A DNA stretch of 64,000 bases from Myrica gale (Eukaryota; Streptophyta; Magnoliopsida; Fagales; Myricaceae). Position 1 is the first letter of the stretch. Each line of letters begins with the position of its first letter. The stretch covers positions 4,779,001 to 4,843,000 of the forward strand of contig OZ005610.1 of assembly GCA_963930655.1 (NCBI GenBank), given 5' to 3'. The notes beneath the pieces were generated by a model. It worked only from the letters and a program-made list of their open reading frames with translations, was not told the DNA's origin and searched no databases. Below are positions 1-9,835 of this stretch, in pieces. The position numbers were made by a program, and so were the translations under genes.

Positions 1-699
1 TGAATGGCCATCGATCCTTGCATCTGAGTTTTGCCCACGGAGATAGTTCCACGAGCTGCTTGTACGGTGTCCGGCCGCAGGTGTAGATTATTATTTAAAT
101 CTCGAGGTTTTTTTTTAAAACACCATATATCTTAATAAAATTGTAATCATATGAAGCCGCACTGTGATTACGATAAAAATTAATGCCGCCTCTTAGCATC
201 TGAGTTTGGAAATCATACGTTAAATCATCAACAATGGATGCCATTATGAAGGGCCACCGATCCTGTTATATATCCGTCTTTCCGTGATCATAATTAGCAG
301 GGCGGGGAACAAAGATTGGCTCATACATGGAAAAGCAATCCAATCTTGTACTGCAAAGTTTTTCGCCCTATTAGTTTAAGCATCATCAATGATTTTCCGA
401 TGAATTAAGCCGTTTCTTTATTCCAACAAGAAAGCTTCAAAGTTATTCGCAGAACTTTCTAGCTGCAACTTTACGTTTGCTGGACCGGTATGCTAATCGA
501 TTTCCCTAATTTCACGTTCAGGCGGAGAACATTTGGGTAGAACCCAATTAATTAGCTAGGCCTCATGTTAAGTGCCATTGCCCATTGAGTACATATATAA
601 CCGAACCTACTTTTGACAAATTGGTCTTGTGGACCTAAAACAATGAGAGGAGTAGGGATAGGGTTGCTGCCAGGAATGATTGAAAGGAATCATTTTGCT

Positions 700-1350
700 T
701 TGTCTTTGGTATTGATGGGCCATAAAATACCAGAGAGACCTGATCACCTCTGGTCTGGCCCATTGCTAGCCGATTGATTAGCTCCTAACAAACACTCCTC
801 GAAGGCTTAGACTCCTAGTCGAACACTAGATAAGTGTCCTTGTGATCAAAAGCTCTAACATTCACAGTGGAACTCCAAGACTCAACCATTTGGGTGGTAG
901 ACTCCTAAGATGAATCTCCTAATTTTCTCGACTAGCTATCCAAGAAATTCCAGGACTCCAGGTAAGATAAGGAGTCATGAAACTCATACCATAAAACTTC
1001 CTTTGGGACTCTGTCACCCCCATATAAAATTGTCAAGTATTCTCTTTCATATTCTCTGATGCTTAATTACATTCTTCATGCTCTAATTGCTCCTCTAATA
1101 CTCAATTTCTCTTGAGATATAACTTAGGCATCAAAGTCTCCAGATCTGATGTCGCCCCCTCTGCTTGTTTTCTTTCAGGTCTGATCGACTCTGGCTCTTG
1201 GTGATTTTTGGCATCATCAGGTATCATTTACTCGGATCCCACGAGCAAAACAATTGTTTATTTAAAGCTCAACTTCTCTGTTCTTTGCATCTTCTATAAC
1301 CCACCCTACATGTCTCAATTATAATACAAAAGGTCGGGACACACGCACCC
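700..1350. mobile_element. Degenerate LTR-retrotransposon-like fragment
   Basis: This stretch holds a fossil scrap that resembles the 3' part of a plant LTR and its junction. A 'taggcatc' stretch near 1126 is followed by a C/T-rich segment and a 'caggt' step, and then a 'gatcc..acaattg' end near 1235-1258. That order is common near the ends of plant Ty3/gypsy-type LTRs and their non-autonomous relatives. No paired LTR, primer site, target-site duplication or coding frame was found, so the boundaries are approximate and the element looks old and broken. Confidence 0.3.
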
Positions 1351-3062
1351 ACAACATTGCATTAACCTAAACTTCTGGCCCTCTCTAGCTCGGCCTGCAT
1401 GCTTTTGTAGGGATCAATTCCCTTTTCTTAAATGTTCCGCCACAAAAAGGTTGCCCTAACAACTTAGACCCTTGAACTGTAAAAGAGGCGAATAACAGTT
1501 GTTGGCAGCTTGTACTAGCTATGCTATTAATGGAAAGTATATAGCGACTGTACGTTATGGCTTCAGAATTCAGATGGTTTCAAAAGTTTGAGCAAAGCCC
1601 GCCATGTTTTAATTGGTAACCCGTTGCATTCAAAGCGTGTAAAGAATTTCTCAAGTCCCTATCTAAATGCTAAAACGCTTAGGAATAAGTTTGGTGCTTC
1701 CTAGAAAAGGTACCAATAGAATTTCAGTAACGTGATTCCAGCAAATTAGCATGAGATTAACACATATATAAAGGAGTTGTGTTTTTGTAAGCATCGAACG
1801 CCATTGCTACGGAATTGGTTTAATATAAGTTTAACGACTTTATAAGCTCCCTACCCACCCCTCATCTGTCATCTTCTGTTTTTTGTAAATTTGAGCTCAA
1901 AGTGGCATAGATCGGCACGTCTCCCTTCGCTCTAAATCCCTTTTGCCGTCATTTTTTGACCTTATTTTCTGCCTTCTTTCTTAAGGTCTAACGAAGATTT
2001 ACATTTTTTTAAAGCACAAAACTCTTCTTAACACATTTAAACGAGAGAAAAAGGAACCCATATGGAAAAGTGGCGTCCCCACAAACCCCTCTCTCTCTCT
2101 TTCTCACACGCAACATGAATATAACGAATATAAATCATAGAGACAGGGAGTACCCTAAGATTCTCCGTGAAATTGGTCCCCCAAACAAAAGGGGAGAGAA
2201 GTCTAATCCGAACGCAAGGGGTAGTGGTTAGCGGGGCCATATCCTCGCTTGCTCTCAAGTGCATTAATACTCCCTTCATCATGGCATCTTCCCCCCCCCC
2301 CCCCCCCTCCCGGGACTTTCGGTGAGCTTTCTATCTCCTTGTACTAGAAAATGGCTTTCTATTGAGTCTTCGACTTCTACTATTCTTAATTAATTATACC
2401 AATCACAAAAATCTCCCTTTTGAAAATTCGTGATAATATCTCCCAATAAAAAATTAGGAAGACATCAAACACCAACACCCCCCCCCCAAAAAAAAAAACA
2501 GAAGAAGGTAATCTTTATTTCTGCCCCCCCCCCCCCCCCCCAAAAAAAAAAAAACAGAAGAAGGTAATCTTTATTTCTGTAAATGTTGTGGGTTCCATAG
2601 GAAGGGCGGTTTGCAAATGGATTTGTGGGTACCAGCAATAGGGCATGAGTATTAACTGGCATGGGCTCACAAGTTGAGGGTATGATTGGATTATAAAACA
2701 AGGCTCGTGGTTCAACTTTCGTATGCACCTTTCTTTATATTTTATAAGGTGTTTTATTAGAAAAAAAAAAAGTTGGGCTGAGAAAGCAGCCCCCTTGTGA
2801 CCCCATTTCAAAGGGGAGCCAAAAGGAATGCTAGAAAATTGAACAAACAGATTGTAAAGAGAAGTAGCACAAAGGCAAAAGCAGATGAAAGCTGTCAGTC
2901 CCTGACCCTCTCTCTCAGTCCCTGCTTTCTTTTAAAAACCATCCAATGACACTCGGTACCTAGAAACCATTTGCAATCCATCAGGCAGAAGATCTAAAAA
3001 CAGAAAGAAACGGTGGGGAAGAAAGGAGAAAAAAGAAGGGAAAGGAGGAAAGGAAGGGCGCC
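1351..3062. other. Spacer and probable promoter/5'UTR of the acidic protein gene
   Basis: No gene is supported here. The span contains homopolymer C tracts at about 2291-2307, 2480-2488 and 2525-2540, a short tandem duplication around 2480-2580 and a CT-rich tract near 2091-2105. The last ~150 bases before the ATG at 3063 are purine-rich, as is common in plant 5' leaders. No TATA box could be chosen with confidence. Confidence 0.5.
2480..2580. repeat. Two-copy tandem duplication of a C-run/A-run/GAAGAAGG unit
   Basis: A unit of a C run, an A run and then 'cagaagaaggtaatctttat' is present twice in direct orientation, with the shared 20-mer starting near 2499 and near 2555. The C and A runs differ in length between copies, so the repeat may be affected by assembly of homopolymers. 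Confidence 0.7.
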
Positions 3063-4082
3063 ATGAAGGGAAGACAAGCCAAAGAAGCTCCTTCAGCAGA
3101 TCTGTTGGTGTGTTTCCCTTCTCGGGCCCATCTAACACTAATGCCTAAGCCCATACGCAGCCCAGCGAGGCCTTCAGAACCGAACAAACGCCACCACAAC
3201 CACCACCACCACCACCACCACCTCAAGAAATCCAGCACCAGAGGCGCTGGTCAAGCCAGCCCCCTGCTTTGGGCTAAAACCAAGTCGATGGGCGCAGAGA
3301 TCTCCGAACCGACCTCCCCAAAAGTCACTTGTGCCGGGCAGATCAAGGTCAGGCCCAAGACCAGTTCATGCAAGAGTTGGCAATCAGTCATGGAAGAAAT
3401 TGAGAGAATTCATAACAATAGACAACAGAAGAGGAGACCCGGTTGGGCTGAAACTCTAGGGTTCAAGAAAGATATAATGCAGTTCTTGACGTGTTTACGA
3501 AACATAAGATTTGATTTTCGTTGCTTTGGGGCCTTTCCTGAGTCGGATATCACTACTGAGGATGAGGATGAAGAAGAAGAAGAGGAAGAATATCGAGAAA
3601 ATCAACTGGGGACTGAGGGAAGTGACGGCAATGAGACTTCAAGAACAGCCTTCTCCAAATGGTTTATGGTATTACAAGAAAATCAAGACAATAGACTCTT
3701 CAAACAAGATAAAAAGGACAGATATAGGCCGTGTGATGATGAATCTGTTGCTGCGCCTCCTGCGCCTCCGCCAAACGCATTGCTGCTAATGCGCTGTAGA
3801 TCTGCCCCTGCAAAAGGCTGGTTGGAAGGGAAAAAAGAAGAAGAGGAGGAGGAGGAGGAGGAGGAAGAAGAATTAGAAGCAGAAGAAAAAGATAAAGAAA
3901 AGAGAAAAACGAAGAGTTTAAAGTGTTTAATGGAGGAAGAGAAGAGAGCAAAGAGAGAGAGCATGATCGTGATGAAATACGACACTGATTTCTACAAGAT
4001 TTCATCGGATATAGCAAAGGAGACATGGATTTCTGGTGGAATGAGAGATCCATTTTCAAGGAGTCGAAGTTGGAAAAGATGA
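3063..4082 (+). CDS. Plant-specific acidic protein, 'protamine P1 family protein'-like
   Basis: Single-exon frame of 339 aa starting at the first ATG after a purine-rich leader. Visible parts are a His-rich run at residues 44-53, a conserved block at ~66-110 (SPLLWAKTK, then SPKVTCAGQIKVRP and CKSWQSVMEEIERI), a second block at ~127-158 (GFKKDIMQFLTCLRNIRFDF), a Glu/Asp run at 166-176, SKWFMVLQE at 198-206, a Pro/Ala stretch with LLMRCRSAPAKGW at 240-253, and a long Glu run at 259-271 with a basic tail. The order of these blocks matches plant proteins that databases call 'protamine P1 family' or uncharacterised; that label is from memory and the biochemical role is unknown. There is no signal peptide or membrane segment. 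Arg/Lys-rich patches make nuclear location possible, which is inference. The gene appears intact. ORFs in other frames over the Glu runs are shadows. Confidence 0.85.
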   Translation: MKGRQAKEAPSADLLVCFPSRAHLTLMPKPIRSPARPSEPNKRHHNHHHHHHHLKKSSTRGAGQASPLLWAKTKSMGAEISEPTSPKVTCAGQIKVRPKTSSCKSWQSVMEEIERIHNNRQQKRRPGWAETLGFKKDIMQFLTCLRNIRFDFRCFGAFPESDITTEDEDEEEEEEEYRENQLGTEGSDGNETSRTAFSKWFMVLQENQDNRLFKQDKKDRYRPCDDESVAAPPAPPPNALLLMRCRSAPAKGWLEGKKEEEEEEEEEEEELEAEEKDKEKRKTKSLKCLMEEEKRAKRESMIVMKYDTDFYKISSDIAKETWISGGMRDPFSRSRSWKR

Positions 4083-5234
4083 TCCTGGTGAATTAGTGGT
4101 TTTTCTATCTTAATTTCTAATTCTTTTCCAAGTAATATTTTACTCTTTTTTATTTTATTTTCTCTGGTTTGTTTTGGTTAAAATTTTTATTGAGATCCTC
4201 CGTGGAACTGGAGAATCCAACTAGTCCCCACTATAATACTATAATCTTTTGTTGTGTTTATTCCTTCCTGCTGTGATATGAAAGTTGCACCAGATTTGTA
4301 CAGCTTTTCTTTCTTTTTCCTGGACAGTTTTTGCTTCCATGTACATTTCCGCCATGTATAAGTCCACCATGTACTAATTTTCCATATAAATCAGAATATA
4401 TTTCATGAATATCTTCACGCACATTCCCTGTCTCACAATCTCTCTCGCTTAACGATAAAGTTCTATATCATTTGCAGTCATAAAACTTTATGTTCCTTAA
4501 CGTTTTCCTAATTCGTGAGAAAAAATATATAGAAAATTTTGCTTAAATTATAGTTCCCGGGTGGTCTTACTGTTTTCCTGCAAAATTCAGGACCTTCTAA
4601 GCTGCTGGGCATGTTAATGTGATTTTCTAGCCTTCTAATTTCTTCATTTTTCTATCTCGACCATACCTAATCTCTCTCTTTTTTTCCTTTGCTTTTCTAA
4701 TAATTAGTTTGTTTAAAATGGTTAGAGAAAGAAACTGTCCGACCACATACAAGTTTACTGTCCTAATAATGACCCATTATGATGTCGTTTATCTTCCTTG
4801 GCTTAATTTTTATTAGATATGCACCATACATATGGCTTAATTAATCTCCTCTAATAACTTAAATTAGTTATATATAATGGTTAGGAGGATCCAATTAAAG
4901 GTATTCTCTGAGCTTTATGTATCGGCGAAATTGCTAAGTCAGCTGCAATACGGGGCTTAAGGCTTATATACCCATGATAGAGTTCGAGTCCTTTTAGTAA
5001 TTTCCCCCTCTTGTTTTTATGTACGCTACAAATTCAGAAACATCAAAAGCCCGGTGGAAATCATGCAAGCCTGCTAGGCTGCTATGGCCTACGTGGGATG
5101 AGTAGAGATTAGCCCATTCGAGCCCAGCACAGGTGGGCACAAAGAGAGCTGCTAATGGTTGAGACCGTGGGCCTTTATTTTAGGCCCATCATCTGGGAGC
5201 TGTTCGGTATAAGAGTTGTTCCCCTATACCTTAG
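4083..5234. other. Spacer downstream of the acidic protein gene
   Basis: AT-rich, T-rich 3' flank with no supported gene. It presumably includes the 3'UTR of the upstream gene. No tandem repeat, terminal repeat pair or RNA gene was recognised. Confidence 0.5.
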
Positions 5235-5698
5235 ATGTGTTTTTATTGCGTTTTTGAATTTTGTTTGAATGGGATTTTTCTGTGTTTTTTTTTCTAAGCA
5301 TGGGATTTTGCTGTGGGAGGGAACAGGTGGTGACCACCCTGTTTGGCGACTTTCGGCCTTTGAGCGCAAATCTTCATTGCAGCTGCTGTGCCTGATAGTT
5401 TGTCGCGGGTTCCCTGGCCACATGTTGTCGTGCATCTTCCTCTTTTCGCGTTGGTGTAGACGATATTTTAAGGGAAGTGGAAGCAAGGTGCTTGACTATC
5501 CACTTCTTTGGCGACGGTCATTTTCGACTGAGATATTTTCGAATCTTTGGACTCGCTTAGTTGAGGCTTCTATGACCCGTTAGAATTAGGCCTTTAAGGT
5601 CAATAGATGTATAACACTTTGGGCTTTAAATGATGTTGTAATGAGTTTTATGCCCTTGTTATCTGTACTCGACCCCAAAATACGTTTTGTATTCAGCA

Positions 5699-6260
5699 TG
5701 TTAGAAATAAAAATTTAAATTTTGATAAGTGAGACATTCATTAGGGGAATACCCAATTAAATTAATTGTGTTAACTCACTTATATTTTAAAACATTACAA
5801 CATGAGCTTATTTATAAGCCAAAATTCACAAACACCCTAAGCAACGTGGGACTCCTACTTTCAACACTCCCTCGCAAACTCAAGGTGGACAAACCGACAA
5901 ACCTTGAGTTTGGAGTTACAAAAAATAATTACAAAGATTGTCGGTACTGAGCCGGGAGGATGCCGGTACTGAGCCGAGAGAAAGCCGGTACTGAGTCGGA
6001 AAAATTGCCGGTACTAAGCCGGGAGAAAGCCGGTACTAAGCCAGATGGTCGCCAAGAGGTAACCAGACTAAAGCCAAAAACCTCCCTCTGATACCATGTT
6101 AGAAATAAAAATTTAAACTTTGATAAGTGAGACATCCATTAGGGGAATACTCAATTGGATTAATTGTGTCAACTCACTTATATTTTAAAACATTACAATA
6201 TGAGCTTATTTATAAGCCAAAATTCACAAACACCATTAGCAGGGACTCCTACTTTCAAGA
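5699..6260 (-). mobile_element. Complete-looking TRIM (miniature LTR retrotransposon)
   Basis: Two direct repeats, 5699-5866 and 6097-6260, flank a ~230-bp centre. On the + strand each repeat starts TGTTAGAAATAAAAATTT. Read on the minus strand, the repeat at 6097 is followed directly by TGGTATCAGAGG, the usual primer-binding site for initiator methionine tRNA, and the other end has a purine-rich stretch before the second repeat. The whole unit is flanked by the 5-bp duplication CAGCA (5694-5698 and 6261-6265). There is no coding capacity, as expected for a TRIM, so it depends on another element. The two repeats are similar but not identical, so the insertion is not recent. Confidence 0.88.
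5938..6052. repeat. Short tandem repeat inside the TRIM
   Basis: About five imperfect copies of a ~22-bp unit built on 'gccggtactgagccgggaga' lie in the centre of the TRIM. Confidence 0.75.
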
Positions 6261-6625
6261 CAGCATACTTGCACATTTTTCAGTAAAATGAAATTCACAT
6301 TTGCTTAGAAAAAAAATGTGTTTTAACACAAAATAGAAGTTCAACTAACCCAAAAAAAAAAATGAATCTCATTTGCTAAGGTGTCCATACATATTCAAAA
6401 GCAAGGAAACAAAACCCATTGTGTAATACAAAGAACACTAAAAACTTTCTCACCAAGCGGATTCCCTCTCTACTTTTCTACTTTGTGTGCAATGCCAGCA
6501 AAGTAATTGATCATACTCAATAAGCTCTGTTTAAAGCATTGCAATGGGCCCTTCTTTGCGAACTGCGAAGCCTCCTTTGCACAGATTATCCGTTTTTCTT
6601 TTCACTTTTATGCAATTATTGATCT

Positions 6626-9600
6626 TCAACTGCTGTACAATTTGACGGAACTCTCTAACATTTCACAGTTGTTGCCAGGAACTTCTTTTACTCTTGCTCC
6701 GTTCTTGTATATCTTGAAGGCCGGAACGGAGCTCAAACGCTCTGATTTTGCTAAGTATGGGTGGTCTTCGATCTCAACCTGAATTTATCGATCAATACGT
6801 TGTATATATTAGAATGTCAGAAACCATTAGAAAAACGTGGCATCCAAATCATTCATTTTGCATCACTGAAGTTTAATGAGCGTCTCGGGTGTAATAGCAC
6901 TAACATGGCCCCAACTCGGAGAAACCCAAAAAGTGGAGGTAGTTATCCCGTACAAACCTTGAGGAAGTTGATAGATGGAAATCTCTTGCGAACTTGCTCC
7001 AGAACTTGCAACAACTGCTTCTTGTTCGTTTTCTTACAAAAGAGCACTACGGTCATCCCTGTCATTTACACCAACAGGTTAAATTTTATGGTGTCTAGGA
7101 TCCTCTTCTAGCTGCCAAACCAGATAAAGCCAAGCGCTGTGCCAATAAAAGAGATGAGAGGATTTACCGGGTGAGGTTATGAAGTGTCTGAAACGTTCAG
7201 TGCTAATGATGAGAATCAAATTTGAACCAAAGTTTAGGTCTTTAATGTCTTCACCGCGTTGCTTCTTAAGCTGCACCTGAGCCTCAAACAAAGCCCTGCC
7301 CACCTCCTCATCCCCAGGAGTCTCTCTTATCAACATCTCGTAGTCTTGAACTGAAGCTTGCCACCTTTCCAACTGGTTTAAACAGAACAAGAAAAACATC
7401 AACTTCTCACTACAAGTTATAGCTTGTTATGTATTGGCCGGGTAAAACAGGATCCACTCTCTTGTGAGCGAGAAAGATAAAAAAAAGATTACCCTGGCAT
7501 TGCAATTTGCTCTTCGTAGTCTGGCCTTGCTGTAAGAAGGCTGCAAATTAAGAGCTGCAGAGCAATCTTCAACAGCTTTCTCAAATTGACCAAGCTTGGA
7601 CCGACAGGCTGCCCGGTTGAATAACAGAACAGAGTTGTATGGATCATTTTCTAGTCCTTCGCTGTACAACGCACATGCTTCCGAGAATTTTGATGCCCTG
7701 AAGAGTAGGTTACCGCTCAATCGAGCTGATGCCATCGCTCTAGCCCTCTTTACCACCGTATTCACCTCCTTGTTGCTTGGATCTAGTTTAGCAGCATGTT
7801 GTGATGCTGCCACAGCATCCTCAAACCTGTGGAAACACGTACCTACAACTTTAGCTAATTGGCTTTCCTCCCTATTTGGATCTGAGCTATTTAGTGTCAA
7901 TCGTTTGTGATATGATCTATTGGGTGAACAATAGTTTATACCAAGAAAACAGTAGACATAACAAAAGGAGAGAAAATTTGGTCTAGGATTTATGTCATGT
8001 CCATGGCTGAACAGTTGAATTCTCACGTCTATAACTTCACAATGTAGACGTTATAACCAGGTGTCTGAACCAATTTACGCACACCTCAGTTGATCTCGTA
8101 GTTTGTAAAGTCCTCCCGTCCCATACAAACTAGATAATTTCCGGGCCAATAGTCGCCCCATCTAATTATACAAGTGTAAAGATGGAAAACCCTGGCTCAT
8201 GAGAAAAAGAAAAATTGATACATATCAGAGCAAGTTACTCTTAACTAACCTGCCAGCTGCCAAGAGAATAAGTGCCCGAATCATCATTAGATAAGCACAA
8301 CTAGCCGGCCCAAACGTCTTTGTACAAAAATCAATATTGAAGTTCTGTTCCTTCTGGTAAGTGGCATAGGCCTCTTCATGTCTGCAAAGGTTCAGTAAAG
8401 CCTCGGCTTGTAGAGCGTAGACCTTCACGAATCATAATCAGAAAATTAAAATACCCAAGGTGGCGAATAGTATAATAGCAAAAGCATAACCAAAGGAGGC
8501 AAATAATACCCTCCAGCTTCTATATGATATGGGAACCAACCTGAGGTGCCGAGTCAGCACCGGATGATATCGCACGCTGGGTGTTCTTTAGTGAAGTATT
8601 CCACTGTTTTAGCTTACGAGTCTCGGTACACCTGCTGAGGTGTTTTTCAAGAGCCTGAGCTTGGCCTGTGTCTTCTGAGTCAGCGTAGGCGCCTGAGTGT
8701 TTATAGTGGTATAGTGCGTTCTCTGATTCTCCTACTCTGCAGATTGGACAATTGACGTTCTCTCTTAATGAAAAGTTCAACAGGAATAAACAAGCAGGCA
8801 TACAATGTTGTCTTCGATCTCCACTGAATACCTGAGATAAAGCTTTGCCAGGCGGTGATGAGCTCTTTGATATGATGGCTCAATCCGGATGGCTTCCTGG
8901 CATTCAAAGATTGCCTCCGCAAGCCGGCCCAGGCCTATCAAAGCGGCACTTTTATTGGAATGACAGATGGAGTTATTTGAGTCGAGGGCTATAGCTTGAT
9001 CGTATAGAACTAAGGCCTCTTCAAATCTACCCTGCTTATATGCCTCATTTCCCATAGCCTTTAGTGTCTCAGGATCCAATTTATTGACCAGACCTCGAAA
9101 GTGCCTCGAGTCATCACTATTCTTCCTGACAATGTTGCCCATAATAGCACTGCCACCAAGTTTCCCAAAGCCATTTTTGGGGTTCGGAGTGGAGCTTTTC
9201 TCTTTAAGATTTCTAGAAAGGTGATCCACGGTCTTAACAGGGGTACCAGTACTGTTATTTCCTAACAATTTCCCAGGCCGTCTGCCTCAAGTTGCCCAGG
9301 GGGCCTAAAAGCGCTACAATATTGCTTGAAGTGGCCACTCGAACGAGGGTTTTGCTTTCGTTTAATTTCTCAGGATCAAATATCATCCTCGTAAGGTCTG
9401 TACAGTTGTCGGCGGGGGCTCTCTCTTTGGCTGTCTTGCATCGCACAAGTCCGCGTATTGTGACACCTTTCTTCGGCATGAACTAGTGGAAGACGAAGTT
9501 GAGCTTCTTGCAGCATCAGAAAATCTTCGACCTTCAACTTTCCTGTGAGAAGTTGAAGTCCTGGCATAAACGGAGATAGAGTTCCTTGCAGGTTGTTCAT

Positions 9601-9835
9601 TGAGTTTTGATGGATTTTTGCCTAGAGTGGATGTTATGCAAGCTGACTTAACGGAGCTGCTGCTTTGCCTCCTGGAATTATCGATGCTCAGTGCCTTCAA
9701 TAAATCATTGCTACTGTCAGGCGGTAGTGAATGCACAGAAATTTTTCTCGGCCAGTAGCTTTGGCGTTGGAAGATTCCTCCAATAAAACCGCAGCCAAAT
9801 ACACCATCCGCTCTGTACTTCGCCGTTTCTGCCAT
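6626..9835 (-). CDS. TPR repeat-containing thioredoxin-like protein (TTL family)
   Basis: Seven exons read from GT/AG sites: 9835-8832, 8736-8541, 8422-8250, 7826-7493, 7372-7168, 7058-6958 and 6778-6626, summing to 722 codons. The N terminus has the family's GCGFIGGIFQRQSYWPRK block; tetratricopeptide repeats follow in exon 1 (GNEAYKQGRFEEALVLYDQA) and exons 3-5 (GNLLFRASKFSEACALYSEG, NRAACRSKLGQFEKAVEDC). Exons 5-7 encode a C-terminal thioredoxin-like fold (VVLFCKKTN ... VPAFKIYKNGARVKE) without the CxxC active site, as in plant TTL proteins. Known members act in stress and brassinosteroid signalling as scaffolds and one in male gametophyte function. Exon 1 is odd: a conserved ~40-residue segment (TRMIFDPEKLNESKTLVR to GNLRQ) lies one frame off between about 9410 and 9285, so the plain reading hits a TGA at 9383. 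Net length is unchanged. The cause is either two compensating indels or assembly errors. Confidence 0.85.

Larger units (their letters stand above)
5244..6315 (+). mobile_element. Poly(A) retroposon, copy 1 (interrupted by a TRIM)
   Basis: A non-coding retroposed unit ending in a short A run at 6308-6316, preceded by the family tail 'gaaattcacatttgcttaga'. The tail closely parallels the end of the copy at 39288-40193, as does the segment around 5585-5640 (compare 40040-40100). A TRIM (5699-6260) sits inside its 3' part; without it the unit is about 510 bp. Possible flanking duplication ATGTGTTTT occurs at 5235-5243 and 6316-6324. No convincing protein is encoded. The 5' end is uncertain and the copy may be 5'-truncated. 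Confidence 0.5.

Noticed and set aside
3683-4059. Minus-strand Ser/Leu-rich frames
   Set aside because: They are mirror readings of the Glu runs in the acidic protein gene at 3063-4082.
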